A stretch of DNA of 64,000 nucleotides from positions 434,001 through 498,000 of the forward strand of contig OZ017754.1 of the NCBI GenBank assembly GCA_963969365.1, written 5' to 3'. The translations under genes and the position numbers were made by a program. This DNA comes from Asterochloris sp. CNOR1. Lineage: Eukaryota; Chlorophyta; Trebouxiophyceae; Trebouxiales; Trebouxiaceae. Within the stretch, counting starts at the first letter, position 1. Each line of letters starts with the position of its first letter. The notes beneath the pieces are model-generated. The model was not told where the DNA came from. It made no database searches and was given only the letters and a program-made list of their open reading frames with translations. Positions 9,537 to 21,300 of this stretch are shown piece after piece.

Positions 9537-12500
9537 ATGAGGAAGGCACCCAGCAGACGGGAGATGCCCAGCATTGCTGAGGCAGATTTGCCTGACCCAG
9601 CTGAACCTGACCCAGTCGTGGCAGAGAAACCAGCTCCTGCAGGTCTGATGCCTGCAAGCCTCCATCATTGCAGCACCTGGTATAGGGTCTGCATAAAGCT
9701 TTATTGGTTGCTGTGCAGCTCCCATGCTTAATGCTCTCTCCTGTGCAGCGCAGCTCCCAAGCAGACCTATAACCTCAGCGCAATCAGCAGCGACAAGCTG
9801 GTGGCCGAGCTATTTCCCAAGCGCAAGCCCTTTCTGGCCCAGCTGGTGCAGCGCCAAGGGCCCATGCTGGCCCTGCTGCTCACCAGCACTGGCATGGCGC
9901 TGTTCTCGCAGCTGGTGGCTGACCAGGTGATCAGCATGGGGCTCAAGGACAGCTGGCTGTAGACAGGTTCGAGAGTTGCAGCCTGGAGGCTACCTGTCTA
10001 CCTGTCAGTGTGGTCTGTCAGGATCGGCGCAGCCAGCTCTCAATGCTGTCAGCGGCCCTTGGTGGAGCTGCACCCCAGCTGCAAGCCAGCAGTGTGCTTG
10101 ATGGCAGATCGGCAGGCAGAAAGCAACTGCAAGCCACCTGGCCAGCACTGAGCTTACAAAAGCATTGAACAGACCGCACCCTGTGCACAGTCCCATGTGC
10201 TGTCTGCAGGATATGGCAGACAACAGCGTGCAGGTGCTGGCCTTTGTTAAATTCGGTGCAGCCTTCCTGGCAGCCCTGATTGCAGAGTGGCGGGCACAGG
10301 ACTCCACATCCCGCAAGCTGCACTTTTCTCGGGAGCAGTACATTCTGATGACCATGATTGGCCTGTTGGACGTCTTCTCGTGAGTGACCAGCTGCACAGC
10401 TGAGCACACGTGCCATGCCTCACATGGCGTTGTGCCATCGCTGCTGGGACGTGAAGCAGCCAGCTTGCTGAGGGCGCAGGCCGGGCCTGGAGCCTGCTGG
10501 CAGCCAGCATCTTGTGCAGGCAGTTGTGTGGCTCCTGTTGAGCCTTGCCCCCACCTGTTGATTTGCCTGCAAGGTGCAACACATAGTAGCACCCGCGCAG
10601 TGCTCCCCTCACATCTCCTTGGTGGGCCAGGCCAGTGCCTTACCAAACCCCAGCGCTCATGTGAGAATGGCAGGCCACTCTCTGCTGTCAATTAATGTGC
10701 TGCCACTGGTATGAGTGCTGCCTGCAGGTACGCCATGAACACCATTGGCTTCGTTCTGTGTGGGGCAGCCACAGCCACCCTCATCCTGGCGGGGACCCAG
10801 CAGGTCTTCACTGCCGCGCTCAGCCACTTTTGGCTCAACCAGAAGCTGACCCGGCCCCAGGCAGCCTCGGTCAGCCCAGCACTCTGTCAGGCAGCCCTGC
10901 TGCTGCCCCGTCAGACCTGCTGATTCATTTCTGTCAGGAAGACAAAACAATGTCGCTTTGCACACCCCGCCAGCTGCGCATGTTGCTCTCAGAACCAGCT
11001 GAGAACGCAGTCCAGTTGGCACCCTGCCGTCTTCAATTCACCTGCCTTGCCCACAGCTTGGCCATGTTGCAAACCCGTCCTGCAGTTAACCTCAACAAAA
11101 CTCCACAAACCTGAGGTGCACCACAACAGCTGCTAAGCCTGAGGTGCATCTTCACTCCTTGCAGGTGTCCCTGGTGGTGCTGGGCCTGGTGGTGCGTGCA
11201 GCAGCCCCCATGCCCTCCCAGCAGGAGTCGGCCACAGGGGGCCACCAGCGCCTGGTGGGCGTGTTCTGCATGCTGCTGTCTTCCCTGGGCTACAGCTTCC
11301 TGGGGGTGTCCTATGACCTCCTGGTCAGGAGCGATGGGGTGGCTCCAACCCACAACCAGCTCGTGCTCCACGTCGCCAGCATTGGTGAGTGCCGACAGCG
11401 TCACAGAACAGCTGGCAGGTGGTGCAGGCCTGGCTGCTCTCTGCTTGCTTGCGTGCCCGCAGCAATGGTGAGAGTGGTAGCCACACAATCAGCTCCTCAT
11501 TGCCAGCCTAGGTGGGCTGCACAGGCAGCATGTAAGTCAGGGTTTGGGTTAACAGCTGCCAGACAGGGTTGCTGCAGGGTGGATGTGGTGGTCACCACCA
11601 ACAGCTGCCAGTCAGGGCTGACATAGGTGGTGTTGCTTCCATGCTGCCTGCATGACTAAGGCTACTTTCCAGCCAAGCTTGACCTCACATTCTGAACACA
11701 TGGGATTGCTGAGCAGCTCCAACGCCATAAACAGCCCTGTATTGGAGCAGTGCGCTGCCAGGATGCCATTCAGCTAAATGCTGCCAGCACTGGTCAGCTG
11801 CCCCCAAAGACCTGCAAATGGCAGCCCTACTTGTCAGCCTCCACCCTTAATCAGCTCATGCAGCATGTTTACAGCTAACATGCAACACAGCCTGTTTCCT
11901 GCTGCTGCATGTCACTAGCCTTGCAGTCAGCATTGAGTGGCTCAGTAGCCAGGCCAGCTTCGACTTATGCTTGATGACAAGCTCTGCTTGCATGATCTCT
12001 GCTGCTGGTGCTGAGCCAGAAGATGTGGACCCAATGCTGTCATGATGCTTTGATTTTCTGGGAGGCAAGGGTGGGACAGCCAGTCCAGAGCCATACACCT
12101 CAGGCTGTGAGGGGCCAGTGGATGCTGTAAGTTCCCATTCAGGCTTAAACAAGCCCATCTGCAGGGCTGGCCTGCAACACCCTGTTTCAGGCGATGTACA
12201 CACTTCCCCGGTGGCAGGCCCTCGTCACTGAGCACCTGCAGCACAGCGGAACCCCAGCGTGGTATGCAGTGGCGCTCCTGCTCTCCTTCGGGGCCTACTA
12301 CAATGTGCACAAGTAAGTCTGCTGCCTTCATAGGCAGGCTCTTTGCATCACCCAGCCCCTGGGCTCTAGCAAGGTGCTGAGTGCAATTGTTGTTCTGCTT
12401 CACCTGGAGCTCATGCATTGTTCTTGGCCTGGCAACAATCTGCAATTCAGAAGCCTCCTCCAGGACTTGCTTTGGCAAGACATCAGCAGAGGGCTGGCCA

Positions 12501-13014
12501 CCATGTGGCGTGCAAGCTGCAAGCTTGCGTAAGCGCTCTGCTGCCGCCGCTGCTGCAGCTACATCCAGGGCCTGGTGTACCGCTCAGAGGGAGCCCTGGG
12601 CGTGGGCCTGGTCACAGCAGTCCGCGGGGCCACTGTGTCAGTTGCAGCCAATGCAATGTACTGCAGCGCCGCCGCTCCCTGGCAGTGCCTGACCCGGTGG
12701 ACTGGCGCCAGCGCAGCCATTGTCACGCTCGGGGGGATCACGTGGGTGGCAGGCACAGCCAAGGTGAGGGCTGCAGCCATGCAGCCGCCACATTACAGCT
12801 GGTGCAGGCCCACACTGCAGAGTTCTGCTGTGCACAGGTAGCAGCCATTTACCTCCAGTCCACTTAGCGCAATCATCTGCTGCAGAAACCGCGGCCGCTG
12901 GTGCGCAAGGCTTCCAGCCGTCTTCAGGTGCTCATCTCTCAGAGGTCAATGAAACAGGCCCTGGTGTCTCAGCGCTCCTTCAGAGCAAACTTGCAGGAAG
13001 ACGTTACAGACTGA
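9537..13014 (+). CDS. Multi-pass membrane transporter, drug/metabolite (SLC35/nucleotide-sugar) type
   Basis: Exons 9537-9642, 9754-9926, 10210-10379, 10728-10869, 11165-11384, 12191-12312, 12559-12763 and 12886-13014. The frame is kept at every junction except between 11384 and 12191, where one extra base phase is needed. A 5-nt exon CAATG at 11463-11467, flanked by CCGCAG and GTGAGA, would restore it. The product is about 420 residues with a soluble basic N-terminus, then roughly eight to ten hydrophobic segments (MTMIGLLDVFSYAMNTIGF, ATATLILAGTQQVFTAAL, LVVLGLVVRAAAP, YAVALLLSFGAYY, GLVTAVRGATVSVAANAM) and a short basic tail. The order and spacing fit the drug/metabolite transporter superfamily, which includes Golgi nucleotide-sugar carriers. 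The substrate cannot be told. Family assignment is from topology and general resemblance. Confidence 0.6.
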
Positions 13015-13380
13015 GTCCGGATGTAGCTTAACTTGAGCCTTGCCAACACTGCTGCAATGGCGTTTGCTTCCTTGCACTGTGTTGAGGCAGTAGCTCATCG
13101 ACCACCAGGTGCGCATGAAATGTTATCAGGGTCAGAAGCATGTCATAATGAGCAACACGGCGTAGACAAGGCAGTTAGGGGGACTCCTGTTGATTGCAGC
13201 ATGCCAGAAACAGCTGAGGCCTGCCAGAAGAAGCAGCAGCATTGAGAATGGGAAGGCAGATGCCAGACAGGATCTATAAGCCATGAACATTGGCTGATGC
13301 ATCGCTTGACTCTGATGACAGGGCTGCTCACCATGCCCAGCACGACGCTCACTCTGTTGCAGCAACACAACAGGCATACA
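13015..13380. other. Region between transporter and the unidentified minus-strand gene
   Basis: No exon is convincingly seen. It may hold the 3' UTR of the transporter and the last exon or 3' UTR of the minus-strand gene. Confidence 0.3.
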
Positions 13381-15219
13381 CATGCACTGCAGTGGAGGCC
13401 ATGACTAAGACTGAGGTGGGCCAGATGACACTGAAGTCCAGGAGCTTGTGCCACAGCAGGGCAGCCCTTGCGCTGCTCACTTCCAGGACATGTCTGCAGG
13501 CTCAGGTATGGAACTCAGAGGCTAGCAGCTCTGGGCGCTCTGCAGCAGTACAGGCCTGTTCAAGCCTGCAGCGTGCCAGCAGAAGGGTGGCAGCAGCCAG
13601 AGGCTGTCTGTGCGTGTGAGCAAGCAGCTTTCGCACTTCAGCACAAGCCCCGCTGATGAAGTGCGGCCTGCTCGAGAGTCACCATGCTGGCTGCCTGTGC
13701 AGATCCAGAAGGGCCTTCCATACACTCCAGCAGGGGTACTGCTCTCGTTGTCATGGCGCCACATGTAATGCAGGGGCCTCTACTGAGACTGCAAGACACT
13801 GCAGGCATGGGGATGGGGCCCACTGCTGCTGCCAATTGGGGAGGCGTCAGAGTCAGCAGCTGCAGGTGCAGGCAGCATGCAGTGAGGCGCAACACTGTGC
13901 AGCTCATGCTGACATGCGGCGCCCATGGCAGCTCTGCGCTTTTGGTGGTCTGTGCAAGGCACGCCAGGCTGCGGGCTCAGTCTCCAGCTGAGAGGGCTGA
14001 GTTAACAGCATCGCTGCGGCTTTGGTGGTCAGTGTAAGGCTTGCCACGCCACGTAGCGCCATCTCCAGCCAAGTGGGCTTGGGCAGCTGCACCAGCTGGC
14101 AGTGCTGCATCTTGCAGCTGCCTGAACCCCACAGCTGACACTCAGCACTGCCAGAGCTGGCAACTTGCAGCAAGCTGCTGTTGACTGCCAATGGACAACA
14201 GCTGAGATGCCTTGGAAGCAGAAGCAGACGGCTGTGAGCTGCGAATCGGCCCGCATCAGCGCCATGCAGGCTGCCAGGTGCTGCAGCCCGCACCCTAGCA
14301 GGGTGCAGAGATGGGGCAGGTGCAGCTGCGCATCGGGGGGGCCTCGCGGCTGCCCCTCCCAGATCCTGCCCCACAGTGTGAAGTGCCTCAGCTGGTCAGC
14401 CTGGCAACTGCTGCGGGCATTGGGAAGTCCCTTCTGAGGTGAGCAAGCGTGGCCGCTGCTGGCAACAGTGCTTGCCAGTCTGCCGCACCGGACTGCCTGC
14501 CAGGCGGCGCTTGCCAGAGGAGTTGCGCCAGGCCGGCAGCCAGCTCAGCAAAGCTCTTTGCCACCATGCCAGGGTACCGCTGGCAGCCCACTCGTGTGCT
14601 GACTGCCACCCCTGCAATGAGCAGAGAGGCCAGCACCGCCTGCACCTCGCCAGGCTTGTCTAAGCCTCAAACCCTGCCAGCGCAGGGGAGCGCTACGCCA
14701 GCAGCAGGATGAGTGACAGCGGCAGGTGCATATGGAGGCAATGCTGATAGCCAAAGCCAGTCACATGGCGTGCAGCTGCTGCAGCTGTGCCTCTGCAGGA
14801 ACCTCTGTCAGATTATTGTCCTCCGCCCGCTGATCAATGGCCACATGCAGCACCCTCACTGCAGCATCCGGCGCCAGGTCATTGCACACTAACTTCGCTA
14901 ATTGCTTGCGGTGCAGGCTGGCCAGCACCAGTGCCAGCAGATGTGGCAGCAGATGCTGCCGGCAAGAGCACTGCTGCTATCATTCAACTCTGCTGGGCGT
15001 TGGATCTACTTCATCAGGATCATGTAGAGGCCAGATCATCAGCCGGGGTTGTCGCCTCGATGCTTCCTGGCATGGCTCACTGAAGGTCCAGGATCTCTTG
15101 GCCGAAGCATGTCATGCCTGCCTGTTAAACCTTGGGGATCCTGCACGCATGAATTTACAGCTTTGATTGCAGATGAGGCAATCAGATAGGGCGAATGGGT
15201 TCTCCAGGGCAACTCCCAT
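13380..15219 (-). CDS. Unidentified helical protein, exon blocks only
   Basis: I do not recognise this gene. Coding-like blocks on the minus strand are: 14779-14990 (HLLALVLASLHRKQLAKLV, then VLHVAIDQRAEDNNLTEV), 14390-14660 (GMVAKSFAELAAGLAQLLWQ), about 14200-14380 (FTLWGRIWEGQPRGPPDAQL), about 13910-14080 (LALRGVASLTLTTKAAAM-like), 13640-13890 (LLTLTPPQLAAAVGPIPMP) and 13390-13470 (AALLWHKLLDFSVIWPTSVL). They are leucine- and alanine-rich, as in helical repeat proteins. A possible start is the ATG at 15219 (MGVALENPFALSDCLI), 91 bp from the divergent NAA15 start, which fits the local pattern of divergent pairs. Exon phases could not all be joined. Some blocks, notably 14320-14440, also read well on the plus strand. 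Confidence 0.35.
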
Positions 15220-15310
15220 GTTGTACCAACGTATCAACAGCAGCGCCTAGTCGGTGGCATCGTGATCCCTTTTTGTGAAGGACAGGTAGACACCGGTTGC
15301 AGTATTGGGC
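15220..15310. promoter_or_regulatory. Short divergent promoter, unidentified gene / NAA15
   Basis: If the ATG at 15219 is right, only 91 bp separate it from the NAA15 start. The upstream boundary is uncertain. Confidence 0.3.
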
Positions 15311-18300
15311 ATGGCTGCCAAGCAGCAGGCAGATGGGCAGGTGAGCAGATCAGCTGGATGTGAGATCTTTGGCTTGCTGGCAGCTCAGATGGTGCTGCTG
15401 TGTTGCTTGGGCCAGGAGTTTGCACAATGACTGCCCACGTCATGTACCAACTGCTCAGCAGTGCCAGCAGTCACATGCAGCATGCATCTTGATTGCCAGA
15501 ATGCCAGTATGCTGTCATAATGTGGGGCCAGGGTCCGCACAAGCCATTGTTGGTTTTGTGAATCTGCCACATGCAACCCCCTGGCAGCCTCTACAAGCAC
15601 AATGCCTTTCAATATGGCTGATGTTTGCAGGTGCTGCCCAGCAAGGAGGGCAGCCTGTTCCGTCAGGTGGTGCGCCACTATGAGACCAAGCAGCACAAAA
15701 AGGGGATCAAGGCTGCAGACCAAATCCTCAAGAAGTTCCCAGAGCATGGCGAGACGCTGGCCATGAAGGGCCTCATCCTGAGCCAGTCACAGGCCAAAAA
15801 GGAGGAGGCGTACGACCTGACCCGCAAGGGCCTCAGGTTCAACATGCGCAGCGCCGTCTGCTGGCATGTGCTGGGGTGAGCAGCGGCTGCTTGCGTCCAT
15901 GTTGTAAGAGCTGCCATTCCATGTCAGCAGTCTGGATCGTACATGGCACAAGCACAAAGGCATCCATGTGTGTAGAGGCATCTGCTGACCCGTGCTGCGG
16001 TGAGCAGCGACTGGCCATAAAGAGTTGTGTGCTCACCTCGATCTGCTAGGCATTCACTGGTGAAAGTTGGCTTTTTTGGATCAGGCATCTTGCGTGCCCA
16101 TGCTGGAGTTATTGACGAACAGTGCATATTGAGATTGTCTGTTCCAGCAGCAAGAACTCTTGCTGCAGCGATTGCCTGACTTCACTGCGCATGTGCAGCA
16201 CCATCCTTTTGCAGAACGCTGGTCCTCAACAAAGCCCGTCACGTTGGCTGGCTGCACATGCTGACGACTGACAGCTAGCTGCAGGCTCTTATATCGGGCA
16301 GACAACAACTATGCAGAGGCCATCAAGTGCTACAAAAATGCACTGCGCCTGGACAAAGAGAACAACCAGATTCTGCGCGACCTGGCTAACCTGCAGGTCG
16401 GTCTTTCACTGTTTAAAAGCACAACATGGTTGGTTGTCACGTCATGTCGGGCTTGGCCATGCAGGCTGCAAAGCCGACAGGAAGAAGCGAGAACTTCTGG
16501 AGCTGCTGTCGTCAGGCCGTTGCCCTGAGGGCATATTCAGCACGCTAGCCATCTTCCTATGGTTGCTGTTGCACCTGAACTGGCCTTGGCTCTCAGCTGC
16601 CTCACTGTGATACCCCCTCACGTGCTGCAGATCCAGATGAGGGACATCCCTGGGTTCGTGGAGACGCGGCAGCAGATCTTGCAGCTCAAGCCTAATTCCA
16701 AGCCCCATTGGATCAGCTATGCTGTGGCGCACCATCTGAACAAGAGCTATGGGGTGGCCATCTCTGTGCTGGGGAAGTATGAGGACACCCTGGAGGAGGT
16801 GTGCTGCAGGGCCTGACGTTTGTCTTCTTGGTCGGTGCATGGAAGAGGTCCCTTTGCTCCTTTGCTATGCTGTGCAGCTTCCCCAGGCTATTGCAAACCT
16901 TTTGCCAAGCAGCCCATTGTTGCACCAAGCCTCTGCCTTGTAGTCATCACGCTTGTGCAATCAGCCATCAGGCTGTATTTGGGGCCCTAATGCTGCAGTG
17001 CCTTCATTGGATGGTTACGCTGGGTCGGCCTGCGCCACATTGTGCTCTGCGCAGCCCTGGCAAATGGACTGCTCTGCTTGTGTGGGACACAGCTGGTCTG
17101 CAGGTTCTTGGATTAGGCACCACGGACCTGCATGTGCACAGCCTGGCTGCAGAGACATTGTTGGCTGCAAGCGCTGGCTGCCTGCAAGCAGATAGGGATG
17201 CAATAGCTTGTGATCATCGCACCACATCAGCCAGCTTGCATGTGAAGCTCTGCTTGTGCAAGTGACAACTAGATTTTCTGCCATCTGGGCCAAGCAGGCT
17301 CGGTGGCCTGAGCCTGCTCAAGAGGACGCTTGTTGGTGTGCAGGTGCCAGAGAATGAGGCATATGAGCACAGCGAGATGCTGCTTTACAAGGCGCTGGTG
17401 CTGGAGGAGGGAGGCAGGGAGCCAGCAGCCCTGCAGCTGCTGCATGACAAGGAGGTGCAGAGGTTCACACTGCTGTGCCAGCTGAGAACCTGTCTGTTGA
17501 GCGTCTGTCTCAATGGCATGCTCACGCAGGGGACTTCGCTTCTCATGTGCTGTTTAGATCCTGGTTGGCAGTAGCAGCCAGGGCTCTGAGGGCGACCTGC
17601 ACCCAACGAGCCTAAAGAAAGCTTGCTTCACTTGCTTGGCCACAAGTCCGAGATGCAGGGGAAGCACGGTGCATATCTTTGCGGGCACCTCAGATGATGA
17701 CAGCCACTGGTGTGTTCTGCAGACCCAGATCAAAGACAAGCTTGGTGCACTGGAGGCCAAGGCTAGGCTGCTGCAGAAGACAGGGCAAAGGCGGCAGGCT
17801 GCTGAGGCATACAGGTGACAACATCGCCACCTGCCAGTCTGCTCCTGCCTGGATGTAGATGCAGCACCTCCTAAGCTAGACTGGTGCCTGCTTTCTTGCT
17901 TGCCAGGCCTCACTTAGGTCAGCTAAATGCTCCGCTGTGCCTTGAAGGCAGCAATGCTGGCTGTCTTGCAGTCCAGGCCTCACAGCTGGCAACAAGGCCA
18001 CCCCTGCTGCCTTTGTCATGCTCACACAACCTCATATGTACAGGAACTTACTCAGTGCCATGTTATAGCACTTGTGGGCAGTCAATTCTGCAGTGTTCAC
18101 ATTGCAAGCACTCATCAACACGTCTCTGGACATGCAGGCAGCTGCTGAACTGGACGCCCGACAACCAGCAGTATCACCAGGGTTTGCAGCAAGCCCTTGA
18201 TCTGGTCCCTGCTGCCTCGCAGCCCCTCAGCAGTGGGCAGTACACAGAGCTGCAGTCGCTGTATGCCGAGCTGCAGCAACTCTTCCCGCGCAGCAACGCT

Positions 18301-21300
18301 GTCAGGAGAATACCTCTGGACTTCCTGGTGAGGCCTGTGCACTCTCATCCAGCGGCTGCTTTGTCTTGAATGCAAAAGCTGGCAGGCCCCTGCAGCAGTA
18401 CCCTTCCCAGGGACTCGGCCACGCTGGCCTTACGGGCAAGTTGCACTGGAGAACCCAGCCAAGTTCCAGTGCGACTTGCGCGAGTGCTGTCCTGCATGCT
18501 AGCATGTGCTGGCATGGCTTTGGTGCTTCAATCGACAGCATGTAGAAAGCTTCACTGCCCAACTGGATCTTCCCTCTTGTGTTCAATTTGCAGCCAGCGC
18601 GCTTGGGGTGTGGATTTTGTGTTTTCTCCCTCCAGTGATGGCAACTGCTGTGCTGGCCTGCCTTTCTCATTTTCTCTGCATGCAAGTCACGCCCCTGGGG
18701 GTGCACTCAGCATGTTGTTTGTGTTGCTGCAGAAAGGGGAGGACTTTTTAGAGGCAGCTGAGGCCTACGTCGCACCTTTCCTGGAGAAGGGAATCCCTTC
18801 TCTGTTCTCTGACCTGAAGCCCTTGAACAGGTAGCCACTAAGAGGGCCTTCACCACCACTACCTGGTGCCTGCTAGCACATCATCTAATCACAGTGGTGG
18901 AGTATCTGGATATTAAGCAACCAAGATGTGCTCGTTCCAGCACATGTTCCCTTGAACAGGCTGGCTCTTGCGACAGCAGCAGCCTTGGTACCGTCCAGAT
19001 GACAGCATAAGTTTCACTTTCTTCTGCCCATGTAGCATCACTGCAAGCAAGCTCCTGCCATGTGCCAGCAGGGACCCCAAGAAGCAGCGCGCACTGGGGG
19101 AGCTGTTCGAGAGCCTGCAGAGCAGGGCGGAGGGTGCTGAATCAAACGGCAGGGTGGCTGAGGCAGGGGCAGCAGCCCGGCAGCCGCAGTCTCTGGTCTG
19201 GATCATGCTGTATCTTGCGCAGCACTACGACTTGCAGAGGCGCACAGGTGGGCTGGGCCTGGCCGCAGTATTTCTTACGTTGCTGCTGCGCTTCCTGGTG
19301 TGGGCAATGCTATGCTTGCGCAGCACTGCAACATGCTGAGGCGCCCAGGTGAGCTGGGCTTGCCTTGAGTGTGGGAAGTGCACCTGTGCAGGTCCTGGTG
19401 TGCGTGATGCTGTACCTGGCACAGCCTTATGACTTGAGAGGCGCACTGGTGAGTTGGGACACCTGTAAGATTGCTGCTGCAGTTGCTGGTATGACTGATG
19501 CTAGGGTGTGGCGCAGCACCACACCCTGCAGAGGAGCACAGGTTAGCTGGGCCTGCCTTGGGTTTGAGACTGCATTTGTGCATGTCCTGGTGTGGGTGTT
19601 GCTGTGACCGGCGCAGCACTGCCACCTGCAGAGGCAAGCAGGTGACGTCAGATCACTTTCGGCCTGGGACTGCACCTGTACAGTTGCTGGTGTGGTCGGC
19701 CCTGCACCTGGCGCAGTATTGCAGCCCGCAGAGTTGCACGTGAGCCGGGCTGACGCCACTGAGGGTGTCTGTCTGCTGTGCCAGGCAGTTGTTGGTAAAC
19801 TACACATATGTAGCACCATGCAGCATGCCCCTCTGGCCTGCGCTGCCAGCGTGTCTGACTCTGAAGCAGCTGTGCCTGCCTTGGAGTGCTGGCTTCCCAG
19901 TCTTTGCTGCCAAAAGGTTTTCAGGATGCGTGGGTGGCAGCGCCCCTGTCTGCCCTTGCTCAGCTCAGCCTGGCGGTGCCTGCTGCAGGGGATGCACTGG
20001 CTGCACTGGAGAGCTGCCGGCAGCATACGCCGACCCTGATCGAACTCTACAGTGCCCAGAGCAAGGTGCTGAAGCATGCCGGGGACCCGCGGGGAGCTGC
20101 CACCACTGCCGATGAGGCCCGCAGGCTAGATCTTGCCGACAGGTGCACATGCCTAGCAGCGTCCCGCGCAATACCCTAGCTACCTTATGGGCCAGGGAGC
20201 CAGGGCTATGCCAGATGTGCCCCGGATGTCAAATTTCGAACTGGGCACATGAGTATGCTGCCAGCTTGTCTCTTGACGCTGCCCTGCCTTCAGGTGCAGG
20301 CACCTATTGCTTGCTAACACTATCAAGAGTGCCCTGGCCGCCTGAAGTCATGCTGTAGTGAGGTGTGATGTGTCACTGCAGCTTCCTGCACCGCGAGGCC
20401 ATCAGAGTTGGGCTTCAATGATGCATGGTGTGGCTGGTGGTACCTGAAGAGGCAGGCAGCCAAGGGCAGGGCCGCAGGGCTCGGCCATGTTGTGGCCAGG
20501 ACCTAAAGGACAGACCTGCGCCTCTTCCATGCCTGCCTTGCAACCTTGGAAATGGCTGCTCCCTAGTGTGGAAGGCTACTTGCAGGCCCGCAGTGCTGCT
20601 CCTCCAGAGGGGCCCCAGGGTGCTGCAGGTCACTGAAGAGCATATCAGGCCATGCCTACAAAGGCCTACAAGTGCCTGCACAAACACCTTTGCACTGCTG
20701 CAGATTCCTGAACAGTCGGGCTGCCAAGGCTATGTTCAGAGCCGACCAGATGGACCTAGCAGAGCGCACCGCCGCCCTGTTCACCAAGGAGGGCGACCAG
20801 GCCAATAACCTGCATGAGATGCAGTGCATGTGGTACGAGATTGAGGGAGGGGAAGCCTACCTGCGACAGCAGCAGTATGGAAAGGTGAGTTGTCAACGGT
20901 TGCCCAGCTGGCTATTGGGATATCAGCACCTGCAGACGCCACCTGCAAGTCAGCCAGCATGTTGCCTGGTGCATTGAGTCACAATCATTGCTGCGATTGA
21001 GTCAGCAACCTTCTGAATGCTACACTGCTGCTGCAGGCCCTCAAGCGCCTCCTGCAAGTCAGCAAGCACTTTGCTGACTTCACAGAGGACCAGTTTGACT
21101 TTCACAACTATTGCATCCGCAAGATGACGCTGCGCCACTACATCGAGATGCTGCGCTCCGAGGACCAATTGTACAGCCACATCTACTTCAGCCGGGCAGC
21201 ATGGGGTGCCATTCAGGCGTACCTGGAGCTGCATGACGCTCCTGCGCAGGCTGCCAAGGTACAAATCTGGCCCCGATGGTGCAGTTGTTGTATGGATGCT

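Noticed and set aside
19248-19750. CRISPR-like array, because repeats have regular spacing
   Set aside because: The units are long, divergent, without unique spacers of fixed length, and derive from the adjoining exon of a nuclear gene.
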